DNA from: Desulfomicrobiaceae bacterium
GTDB taxonomy: Bacteria > Desulfobacterota > Desulfovibrionia > Desulfovibrionales > Desulfomicrobiaceae
Assembly: GCA_003530935.1 (NCBI GenBank)
Contig: DPEO01000049.1
Coordinates: forward strand, 1-13,157
Length of the DNA stretch: 13,157 nt
Direction: 5' to 3'
Shown here in pieces: positions 8,060 through 13,157 of this stretch. The translations under genes were made by a program, and so were the position numbers. The notes under the pieces were generated by a model that was given only the letters and a program-made list of their open reading frames with translations, did no database searches and was not told the origin of the DNA. Position 1 is the first letter of the stretch. Every line of letters begins with the position of its first letter.

Positions 8060-9050
8060 GGTACTCCCTCCCTTTGGAAATGATCCATTCCCCGCCATCT
8101 TGGCCCCTATGGCCGGGCTGGGACACATCGCCTTCCGCCAGGTGCTGGCGGGTTTTGGCGGCTATACCCTCATGATGACGGAAATGTGTAACGCCCGCGC
8201 CGTTGCTACGGAAAACCCCGAAACCTCGCGGGTGTTCCGCTGGAGACCCGAAGAGCTTCCTCATCTGGTGTGCCAGATCTTCGGCGCCGAGCCCAAGGAC
8301 ATGGCCATGGCTGCCCGGCGCATCGAAGCCGAAGGCTTTGCCGGTGTGGACATCAATATGGGCTGCGCCGTGGCTGCCATCACCAGCCGCGGAGCCGGGG
8401 CGGCCCTGCTTACCGACCCGGAGCGTGCCGTGGCTGTGGTGGATGCCGTGGCAAACGCGGTGCGCATTCCGGTATCCGTGAAGCTGCGGACCCTGCCGGG
8501 CCGCGACGTGGAAGGCACCTGTGCCTTGGCGCGGCGTTTGGTCTGCGCTGGAGCCAGTTGGTTGACCGTGCATCCGCGCGTGGCCCCGGACCGGCGTACC
8601 CGGCCTGCCCGCTGGGAAGACATCCGTGCCGTGGTGGAGGCAGTGGACGTCCCGGTGATGGGAAACGGGGATATCTGGCATCCGGAAGATGCACTTCGTA
8701 TGCGGGCGCAGACCGGATGCGCCGGGGTGAGCATCGGCCGGGCGGCGGTGGCGAAGCCGTGGATCTTCGCCCAGATCCGCGGCGCGTTTTCCCTGGAGGA
8801 CTCCATCTTTCTCGCAACGGCCCTGGCTATGGTGGACGCCCTGTGGGCCTGGAATGCGCCTGCCTCCGCCATGCAGCTTTTTCGCAAGTGGCTGCCCTAT
8901 TTTTGCGCCAATTTCGTCTATGGCCACGCCATCGCCAAGCGCCTGCGGCAGGCGGCCGGCCGGGAAGAGCTCGTGGCTGCCCTGGAAAGGGAGCTTCTGC
9001 CGTGTCCGGCGCTCGCACACAGCCCGAATCCCTTTTTGGTGGTGGGATGA
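8058..9050 (+). CDS. dus: tRNA-dihydrouridine synthase (Dus family)
   Basis: The 330-residue flavoprotein has the Dus fold: an FMN-binding TIM barrel (about 1-240) followed by a helical C-terminal domain that binds tRNA. It reduces selected uridines in tRNA to dihydrouridine with NADPH. Visible motifs are APMAGLG at 16-22, QIFGAEP at 73-79, DINMGC at 98-103 with the catalytic Cys103, SVKLR with Lys142, LTVHPR with His172, GNGDIW (about 198-203), and the phosphate loop around GVSIGRAAVAKPWIF (about 216-230). Cys103 is followed by AVAA instead of the usual Pro-x-x-Lys. Which of DusA, B, C or another subgroup it belongs to is not decided here. ATG 8058 places APMAG at the usual distance from the N-terminus but has no clear ribosome binding site. 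An in-frame ATG at 8010 with AAGGAG 13 nt upstream is a weaker alternative. Its 3' end is formed by one copy of a direct repeat and gives the C-terminus NPFLVVG. Confidence 0.88.
   Translation: MVLPPFGNDPFPAILAPMAGLGHIAFRQVLAGFGGYTLMMTEMCNARAVATENPETSRVFRWRPEELPHLVCQIFGAEPKDMAMAARRIEAEGFAGVDINMGCAVAAITSRGAGAALLTDPERAVAVVDAVANAVRIPVSVKLRTLPGRDVEGTCALARRLVCAGASWLTVHPRVAPDRRTRPARWEDIRAVVEAVDVPVMGNGDIWHPEDALRMRAQTGCAGVSIGRAAVAKPWIFAQIRGAFSLEDSIFLATALAMVDALWAWNAPASAMQLFRKWLPYFCANFVYGHAIAKRLRQAAGREELVAALERELLPCPALAHSPNPFLVVG
8067..8072 (-). promoter_or_regulatory. Strong ribosome binding site of the small membrane protein gene
   Basis: Read on the minus strand, GGGAGG sits seven bases ahead of ATG 8059. 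It is the main support that the 55-residue reading frame is translated. The same bases encode Pro-Pro near the start of dus on the plus strand. Confidence 0.5.
9026..9050. repeat. Direct repeat, copy 1, forming the 3' end of dus
   Basis: The copy begins GAATCCCTTTTTGGTGG (9026-9042) and continues TGGGATGA, so it includes the dus stop codon. It matches copy 2 at 22 of 25 positions, with the first 17 identical. The segment TGGTGGG at 9040-9046 is complementary to CCCACCA at 9065-9071. Confidence 0.85.
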
Positions 9051-9082
9051 TCTCAACACCACGGCCCACCAGGGGCACGTTG

Positions 9083-9107
9083 GAATCCCTTTTTGGTGGC
9101 GGGGTGG
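9083..9107. repeat. Direct repeat, copy 2, in the dus-bioD convergent gap
   Basis: The copy has the same first 17 bases as copy 1 (GAATCCCTTTTTGGTGG, 9083-9099) and then CGGGGTGG. It lies 57 nt after copy 1, an exact multiple of three, and ends three bases before the end of bioD. The remaining intergenic bases (9051-9109, 59 nt) show no typical GC hairpin followed by a T run. The only hairpins are weak ones joining the central CCCACCA to GGTGG in either copy. Confidence 0.85.
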
Positions 9108-9109
9108 GT

Positions 9110-9814
9110 TCAAAAGGCCCATTGGAGGACCCGCGCACCGAGCTCTGCCATGACCGCAGGCGGACTGAGGGTGAGGGAGGTCGGGTCCGTGATGCGTCCT
9201 AAGGTTCCCAGCACCGGCACGCCGGTGAGCGCAAAGATGGCGGCGGCGTTTTCCTGGCGCTCCGCATGGGGCACGGCGTCCGCGGGGTCGCAGAAGACCA
9301 CGCCCAAACACGGCAGCGACGCGCGCTCGAGGGCTTCCAGGGTGAGTACCGTATGGTTGATGGTGCCGAGCCCTGCCCGCGCCACCACCACACAGGGCGC
9401 GCCAAGGGCCTCGGCGAACTCCAGCATGGTCCACCCCGGGGCGATGGGCACCCGAATGCCGCCGGCCCCTTCCACCAGGCAGAGCCCGGAGAACCCGCGC
9501 ACCCAGGCCGCAACGGCCTTGGGGTCGATGGTGATGCCGGCCGCAGCGGCGGCGATGCTCGGGGCCTTGGGCGCTGGCAAACAGGTGTGCACGGCCGCAG
9601 CGGCGGACCACGAAGCGCCGGTCACCCGGCGCACCCAGGCGGGATCGGAATCCTGCTCCACATCGCGGCAGCCGGTTTGCAGCGGTTTGAGGTAGCGCAC
9701 CGGCGTCGCGCATCGTGGCTGCAACCAGGCCAGCAGGGCGGCGCTTACCATGGTTTTGCCCACATCCGTGTCCGTACCGGTAATGAAAATCGCACGCGGA
9801 TCCGCAGACGGCAT
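9110..9814 (-). CDS. bioD: Dethiobiotin synthetase BioD
   Basis: The 234-residue enzyme forms the ureido ring of dethiobiotin from 7,8-diaminononanoate (DAPA), CO2 and ATP in the cytoplasm; E. coli BioD is 225 residues. Motifs present are the P-loop GTDTDVGKT (13-21), which is the BioD version of Walker A, KPLQTG (43-48) for substrate and phosphate binding, and EGAGGIRVPI (about 113-122), the second conserved glycine motif. The start is ATG 9814, with GGAG five bases upstream (minus strand) and two bases after the bioF stop. A GTG at 9820 overlapping the bioF stop as GTGA is possible but its ribosome binding site is too close. It is the last gene of the biotin operon here and faces dus across a 59-nt gap. 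bioA, which makes the DAPA substrate, and bioB, the last step, are not in the window. Confidence 0.93.
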   Translation of the reverse strand: MPSADPRAIFITGTDTDVGKTMVSAALLAWLQPRCATPVRYLKPLQTGCRDVEQDSDPAWVRRVTGASWSAAAAVHTCLPAPKAPSIAAAAAGITIDPKAVAAWVRGFSGLCLVEGAGGIRVPIAPGWTMLEFAEALGAPCVVVARAGLGTINHTVLTLEALERASLPCLGVVFCDPADAVPHAERQENAAAIFALTGVPVLGTLGRITDPTSLTLSPPAVMAELGARVLQWAF

Positions 9815-9816
9815 GG

Positions 9817-10962
9817 TCACTCCGTAAGTTCGTGAAGCGCCTGGGCTATGGCGCTGGTAAGTTGGTGGAGATGCTCTTCGGTATGCTGGGCCGTGACCAC
9901 CACGCGCAGGCGCGCAGCACCCAAGGGCACCGTGGGGTAGCGGGCGGCAAAGACGAGAAATCCAAAATCTCGAAGACGCCAGGCGACCTTGGCGGCGCGG
10001 GCTTCGCTTCCCAGCACCACGGCCAGGATGTGGTGGGCCCCCAGCACTGGGACGCCAAGGCCCTGAAACAGACGGCGGGCCAAATCCGCCAGGTGGGCCA
10101 CCTGGCGCCGCCGGTCTTCCTGCTGCCGGGCTTCGTGGACCACGGCAGTGATGAGCGTTCCCATCCACGGCGGAAGCGCTGTGGTGAACATGGCCGAAGG
10201 CGCAAGATGCAGCAGGGCGCGCCGCACTTGCGGCGGTCCGAGCACTGCTCCGCCTACCAGCCCCAAGGCCTTGCCCAGGCCAACGGTGCGCACCGGGGCG
10301 TATCCCTCGCCGAGGCCCTGGCCGTGCGGTCCGAGCACCCCCACGGCGTGGGCCTCGTCGAGGACAAGCAGGGCGTCGTGCTCGCGGCAGTACTGCGCCA
10401 TGGCCGGGATGTCGGGGCTGTCGCCATCCATGCTGAAAAGCGACTCGCTCCAGACAGCGGCCACCGGCGCGTTCGCAAGGATGCGGGCAAGGTGGGCGAG
10501 GCGATTATGGCCAAAGGAGCGCACCTGGGCGCGGCTGGCGGAAAGCCCGTGCAGGATGCTGCCGTGCACGTGTTTGTCCACCGCCACCAGGTCGTCTCCT
10601 TGAAAGAGGGACGCCACCGCGGCGTTGGCCTGCGTGGCGCTGGGAAAGAGCAGGGCGTCAGGGGCGCCGCACCAGGCAGCCAGCGCTGCTTCCGCCTCGT
10701 CCAGTTCCGGGCTCTGACCGCTGACCAGGCGCGCCGCCCCCGCCCCCAGGCGTCTGGGCCGCACCGCATTCCAGATGCGGGCGGCCATGTCTGGATCCCT
10801 TGCGATCCCCAGGATATCGTTGGACGAAAAATCCACCAGCCATTTTCCGTCCACCCGCACCATGGGGCCGTGGCGGTCTTCCACGGGCAGCACCTCACGG
10901 CCAAGGCCGGAGGCGTCCAGGACACGGAGACGGTCGTAAAGTGTGGTCAGGAAGCGAGCCAT
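9817..10962 (-). CDS. bioF: 8-Amino-7-oxononanoate synthase BioF (PLP-dependent alpha-oxoamine synthase family)
   Basis: The 381-residue enzyme matches E. coli BioF (384). It condenses L-alanine with pimeloyl-ACP or pimeloyl-CoA to start the biotin ring. The motifs of the alpha-oxoamine synthase family are intact: FSSNDILGI (45-53), GAGAARLVSG (73-82) where E. coli has GSGGSGHVSG, WSESLFSMDGD (171-181), DEAHAVGVLGPHGQG (202-216), and GLGKALG with the PLP Schiff-base Lys231. The family also contains 2-amino-3-ketobutyrate CoA ligase and serine palmitoyltransferase, but adjacency to bioD with no other relevant genes favours BioF. The start ATG overlaps the end of the hotdog gene by 16 nt and has no obvious ribosome binding site in front (TTTCCAGAACCGTTTCCA), so it is probably translationally coupled. 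Confidence 0.92.
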   Translation of the reverse strand: MARFLTTLYDRLRVLDASGLGREVLPVEDRHGPMVRVDGKWLVDFSSNDILGIARDPDMAARIWNAVRPRRLGAGAARLVSGQSPELDEAEAALAAWCGAPDALLFPSATQANAAVASLFQGDDLVAVDKHVHGSILHGLSASRAQVRSFGHNRLAHLARILANAPVAAVWSESLFSMDGDSPDIPAMAQYCREHDALLVLDEAHAVGVLGPHGQGLGEGYAPVRTVGLGKALGLVGGAVLGPPQVRRALLHLAPSAMFTTALPPWMGTLITAVVHEARQQEDRRRQVAHLADLARRLFQGLGVPVLGAHHILAVVLGSEARAAKVAWRLRDFGFLVFAARYPTVPLGAARLRVVVTAQHTEEHLHQLTSAIAQALHELTE

Positions 10963-11327
10963 TGGAAACGGTTCTGGAAAAGGGGGTGCGGGGAGGCTTC
11001 CGGCAGAAGGGCCAGGGTCACTGCGGCCGGAGCAGCCAGAAAATCAGCCTCCACCCGGTAGCGTGCGCCGGAAGCGGTTTCGGCCTGAAGATCGACGCGA
11101 ACGTGGGTGCCGCGGCCGGGCTGCAGGCGAACGTCGGCCATGGAAACCAAGCGGACCTGCACCATGAACCGGGCCCTCCAGCGGGCGTGCAGGCCGCACG
11201 CCTGGGCCAGGGCTTCCAGGAGCATGGCCGGACTTCCCCCCCGGGCCTCGGCTTCCAGATACTCCGGGGTAGAGGCATGGATATGGCGGAGGGCCTGGCT
11301 GGGATCAAACCGGGGTTCCCAGGGCAT
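10947..11327 (-). CDS. FabZ-like hotdog-fold protein of the biotin operon
   Basis: The 126-residue protein is slightly shorter than typical FabZ (about 150). LLEALAQACG (36-45) is the central hotdog helix, matching the LLEALAQ or MVEALAQ wording of FabA/FabZ dehydratases and including the catalytic-type Glu38. The catalytic His motif (HFPG-x-P) that precedes this helix in FabZ is absent: the region reads YLEAEARGGSPAM (23-35). The strands that follow (FMVQVRLVSMADVRL, VRVDLQAE, YRVEADFLAAP) fit a hotdog beta-sheet. It may be a dehydratase using other residues, a nonenzymatic partner, or a thioesterase-like hotdog protein. The gene starts 23 nt inside the end of the KAS gene, with GGAG eight bases upstream of ATG 11327, and ends inside bioF. 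Its operon position argues for a role in making the BioF substrate. Function is inferred. Confidence 0.75.
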   Translation of the reverse strand: MPWEPRFDPSQALRHIHASTPEYLEAEARGGSPAMLLEALAQACGLHARWRARFMVQVRLVSMADVRLQPGRGTHVRVDLQAETASGARYRVEADFLAAPAAVTLALLPEASPHPLFQNRFQWLAS

Positions 11328-12447
11328 GGGTCAACTCCATGAGCACGGCAGCAGCCTGGCCGCCGAAACCAAAGCTTTCCACAAGCACAAAGCGCGGCTG
11401 CCACGGCCGGCATGCACGCAAGAAGGGCAGCCGGGCGCACGGGGTGGCAAGGCCGCGCACCGACGGCACGAACCCATGGGCGCGGCAGGCGAGTAAGAGG
11501 GCAAGCTCCATGAGCCCGCAGGCAGCGGCTCCGTGCCCCAGCCAGGACTTGAGCGCCGTTACCGCACCTGGAAAATCCTTGCCGAGCACCGCTTCCAGCA
11601 TGGCGGCTTCGGCCGCGTCTCCAGCTCGGGTGCCGGTGCCGTGGGCCAACACCACAAGCTGAGAGGGGTCCACCGCCGTCCCCTCGAGGGCACTACGCAC
11701 CACTGGGGCCATGGTTTCGGGGTTGGGGTCGGTGAGTTCGCGGCCGTCGATGCCTATGCCGGTGCCGAGGACGGAGGCGAGGATACGGGCCCCGCGGCCG
11801 CGGGCGTGCTCTTCGGATTCCAGGACCATCATAGCCGCCCCTTCGGCGGGGATGAAGCCGTTTCGCTCGGTATCGAAGGGGCGGATGTCCGCAGGGGTGA
11901 GGACCCCGGCGCTGGCGTACGCCGCTACCGCGCGTTCGCCCACCCGGCTGTCGGCGCCGCCCACCAGGGCCACGGCGGTGCGACCCTCGGCGATGGCTCG
12001 GGCTCCCCAGACCAGGGCTTGCGTCGAGGCCGCGCATGCCCCGAGCAGGGTGGCGCTTTCGCCGTGGATGCCCAGGGTCGCGGCCACCAGGGAAGTGGTG
12101 GTGGAAGGCATGGCGGACAAAAGCCATAAGGCCTGGGGCGGGGCTGCTTCCAGATGCGGGCCAAGGCCGAGAAAAAGCGCCGCCTGGGAAAGTGGAGGCG
12201 CAAGCCCCGCATCCGCCACCGCCTGCACCGCCGCAGCCACGGCCAGGCGCCCGGCCCGGCAGAGGTAGCGGGCGTTTTTCATGGGGCCCACGAGGGCGCG
12301 CACATTGGGGGAAGGTGCCGGGGCCACCGGATACCCCCATGGCGATGGGGTAAAGGGCGCTTGCCCTCGGCGCACCGCCTCGGCCATGGCCTGCGGGGTC
12401 TCTCCCAAAGGGGTGATCGCCCCCCAGCCGGTGAGTACAACCTTCAT
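11305..12447 (-). CDS. Beta-ketoacyl-ACP synthase, FabF/FabB-like, of the biotin operon
   Basis: The 380-residue thiolase-fold condensing enzyme is shorter than E. coli FabF (413). It has the elongating-KAS triad: nucleophile Cys138 in LLGACAAST, His269 in LAHGTGTRAGD, and His305 with Lys300 in LKSWLGHG. The C-terminal loop ESFGFGGQ (357-364) matches the family pattern, although the final residue of FGFGGTN is Gln here. The SxxTACATG pattern around Cys is replaced by LLGACAAST, a divergence from housekeeping FabF. In this operon it probably extends or primes a pimeloyl-type acyl chain on the neighbouring carrier protein. Substrate and direction are not known from sequence. The start ATG overlaps the ACP stop by 4 nt (ATGA), and no ribosome binding site is visible, so coupling to the ACP gene is likely. 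A paralogous housekeeping fabF would be expected elsewhere in the genome. Confidence 0.85.
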   Translation of the reverse strand: MKVVLTGWGAITPLGETPQAMAEAVRRGQAPFTPSPWGYPVAPAPSPNVRALVGPMKNARYLCRAGRLAVAAAVQAVADAGLAPPLSQAALFLGLGPHLEAAPPQALWLLSAMPSTTTSLVAATLGIHGESATLLGACAASTQALVWGARAIAEGRTAVALVGGADSRVGERAVAAYASAGVLTPADIRPFDTERNGFIPAEGAAMMVLESEEHARGRGARILASVLGTGIGIDGRELTDPNPETMAPVVRSALEGTAVDPSQLVVLAHGTGTRAGDAAEAAMLEAVLGKDFPGAVTALKSWLGHGAAACGLMELALLLACRAHGFVPSVRGLATPCARLPFLRACRPWQPRFVLVESFGFGGQAAAVLMELTHALGTPV

Positions 12448-12806
12448 GAGCGTGCGTGGGCGGTGGCGTAGGCCGCGAGATCCGCCACTTGCAGCACCGG
12501 ACCGACATTGAGGTCCGCCAGGATGGCGTTGATGCGGGCTGCACTCAGGTGAGGGTAGCGCTGCGCCAAGGCCGCTTCGGGCGCGATCTTTTCGTCCGCG
12601 GCGCGCAGCAGCACCAGACGCAGGTCCCGCAAAAACAGGGTATCGTCCTGCACCGGGATGCCCAAATGCTGCTGCATGGCCACACCGATTTCCAAAAGGT
12701 CGATGGATTGGGCACCTAGATCCCGCACCAGGTAGGTGGCGGGGGTGATGGTGTGTGGGTCTTGATCCATGATATCGGCAATGATTCGAATAATTTCGTC
12801 AATCAT
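12444..12806 (-). CDS. Acyl carrier protein-like protein with a C-terminal insertion, biotin operon
   Basis: The 120-residue protein is longer than standard ACP (about 78). The first half looks like an ACP: MIDEIIRIIADIM as helix 1 and DLGAQSIDLLEIG (29-41) with Ser34 as the probable phosphopantetheine attachment site, where typical ACPs have D-S-L-D or similar. After about residue 55 there is an extra stretch of roughly 40 residues (TLFLRDLRLVL through ILADLNVGP), before VLQVADLAAYATAH (104-117), which resembles the last ACP helix. The insertion contains Leu- and Arg-rich helical segments and a conserved-looking YPHLSAARI. I chose ATG 12806 because it overlaps the SDR stop by 4 nt (ATGA) and places helix 1 at the N-terminus; the frame is open further upstream but that region belongs to the SDR gene. 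No good ribosome binding site is seen. It could be the carrier on which pimelate is built. Confidence 0.8.
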   Translation of the reverse strand: MIDEIIRIIADIMDQDPHTITPATYLVRDLGAQSIDLLEIGVAMQQHLGIPVQDDTLFLRDLRLVLLRAADEKIAPEAALAQRYPHLSAARINAILADLNVGPVLQVADLAAYATAHARS

Positions 12807-13156
12807 GATGAATACTTGCGCGCTAAGAGTCCAGCGTCCATGGTGATGGAGGTCAAGCGGATGCACAGCCCTTGGTCGGAGAGGAGAAACACCATGCAGG
12901 AGACGGCGTCCTCGGCGGATACCCAGGGGAGGTTGGGGTGGTGTTCAAGAAAGGCGGCTCCGCGGCCGGCCTGGGTCAGACCAAGGCGCAGGCTCACGGT
13001 GCTGACCCCGCAGCTGGCGAGCTCCGCCCCAAGGCTGTGGAAGATGCCGTCAGCAGCCCGCTTGAGGGCGCTATAGAGCCCTTGGCCTGGGGCAGGAACA
13101 GCGTCAGCCGTGGAAGAAAAGTCGAGCCCGCGCCCGAGACGAGCGGCGAGGGGACA
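12803..13156 (-). CDS. Short-chain dehydrogenase/reductase, FabG- or FabI-like, C-terminal part (5' end outside the window)
   Basis: The last 117 codons are present; the frame is open to the right edge. The SDR catalytic Tyr-x-x-x-Lys is visible as YSALK (about residues 28-32 of the fragment), preceded by the FSSTA segment that may hold the catalytic Ser. After it come KRAADGIFHSLGAELASCGVSTVSLRLG (family pattern, residues 32-59), in which the central part reads like the A-x-x-x-x-T-R-x-L-A-x-E-L segment of FabG, and a tail with VSAEDAVSCMVFLLSDQG and ITMDAGLL, the equivalent of FabG's PEEIA...FLASD...VDGG. I cannot tell 3-oxoacyl-ACP reductase (FabG) from enoyl-ACP reductase (FabI) from this part alone. 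The stop overlaps the ACP start (ATGA). It is presumably the reductase of the same acyl-chain pathway. The nucleotide-binding GxxxGxG region and the start lie outside the window. A short in-frame GTG start at 12997 is open but would cut off the catalytic Tyr. Confidence 0.85.
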   Translation of the reverse strand, partial: CPLAARLGRGLDFSSTADAVPAPGQGLYSALKRAADGIFHSLGAELASCGVSTVSLRLGLTQAGRGAAFLEHHPNLPWVSAEDAVSCMVFLLSDQGLCIRLTSITMDAGLLARKYSS

Positions 13157-13157
13157 G

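Noticed and set aside
9051..9109. Intrinsic terminator between dus and bioD
   Set aside because: Only weak 6-7 bp hairpins with loops of 18-22 nt were found, with no strong GC stem followed by a T run in the right direction.
7887..9713. A long minus-strand open frame of 608 codons across dus and bioD
   Set aside because: It runs antisense to dus and out of frame with bioD. It has no domain pattern and is explained by high GC content and third-position bias.
9832..11061. A 409-codon plus-strand open frame opposite bioF
   Set aside because: It is antisense to a gene whose catalytic motifs (DEAH, GLGKALG) are clear. Composition is Gly/Arg/His biased, typical of a shadow frame.
12867..12997. 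Start of the SDR at GTG 12997
   Set aside because: The open frame continues upstream and contains the YSALK catalytic motif, so the real start lies outside the window.

Overview
The window is about 64-65% GC by eye and almost entirely coding, with genes that abut or overlap by a few bases. The gene content and the style of the biotin operon suggest a Gram-negative deltaproteobacterial sulfate reducer, with the Desulfovibrionales my best guess. That is an inference from gene content, since no rRNA or other phylogenetic marker is present.

Left block (1-7890, + strand). The 3' end of a RecD2-type DNA helicase gene runs into a complete yejABEF operon for ABC-type oligopeptide uptake: periplasmic binding protein, two permeases and a double ATPase. 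A two-gene Ktr/Trk-type potassium transporter follows: a TrkH/KtrB-like membrane pore and a TrkA/KtrA-like RCK regulator. Every junction from recD2 to the potassium pore gene overlaps (4, 4, 4, 29 and 4 nt), and 8 nt separate the two potassium genes. No terminator or promoter is visible between them, so the seven genes look like one polycistronic unit.

Middle (7892-9109). A 55-codon gene on the minus strand, with a strong ribosome binding site, encodes a putative two-helix membrane peptide. It ends one base from the potassium regulator gene. It starts head-to-head with a tRNA-dihydrouridine synthase (Dus) gene on the + strand, and the two ATG codons share two base pairs. After dus comes a 59-nt convergent gap, the longest gene-free stretch in the window. 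A 25-nt near-perfect direct repeat (22 of 25 identical) lies across the dus stop codon and again 57 nt downstream.

Right block (9110-13157, - strand, read right to left). This is an operon in the order: short-chain dehydrogenase/reductase (5' end outside the window), an unusually long acyl carrier protein, a FabF/FabB-like ketoacyl-ACP synthase, a small FabZ-like hotdog protein, bioF and bioD. The neighbours overlap by 4, 4, 23 and 16 nt, and bioF and bioD are 2 nt apart. BioF and BioD catalyse the first and third steps of biotin ring assembly from pimeloyl-thioester. The four fatty-acid-synthesis-like genes joined to them suggest a dedicated route to the pimeloyl chain, on its own carrier protein. 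No BioC, BioH, BioW, BioI or BioZ is visible in the window. Several of the proteins depart from housekeeping FAS II: an insertion of about 40 residues in the ACP, a non-canonical nucleophile motif in the KAS, and a hotdog protein without the usual His motif. This operon is the most interesting part of the window. The 5' end of the operon, its promoter and any BirA operator lie beyond the right edge.
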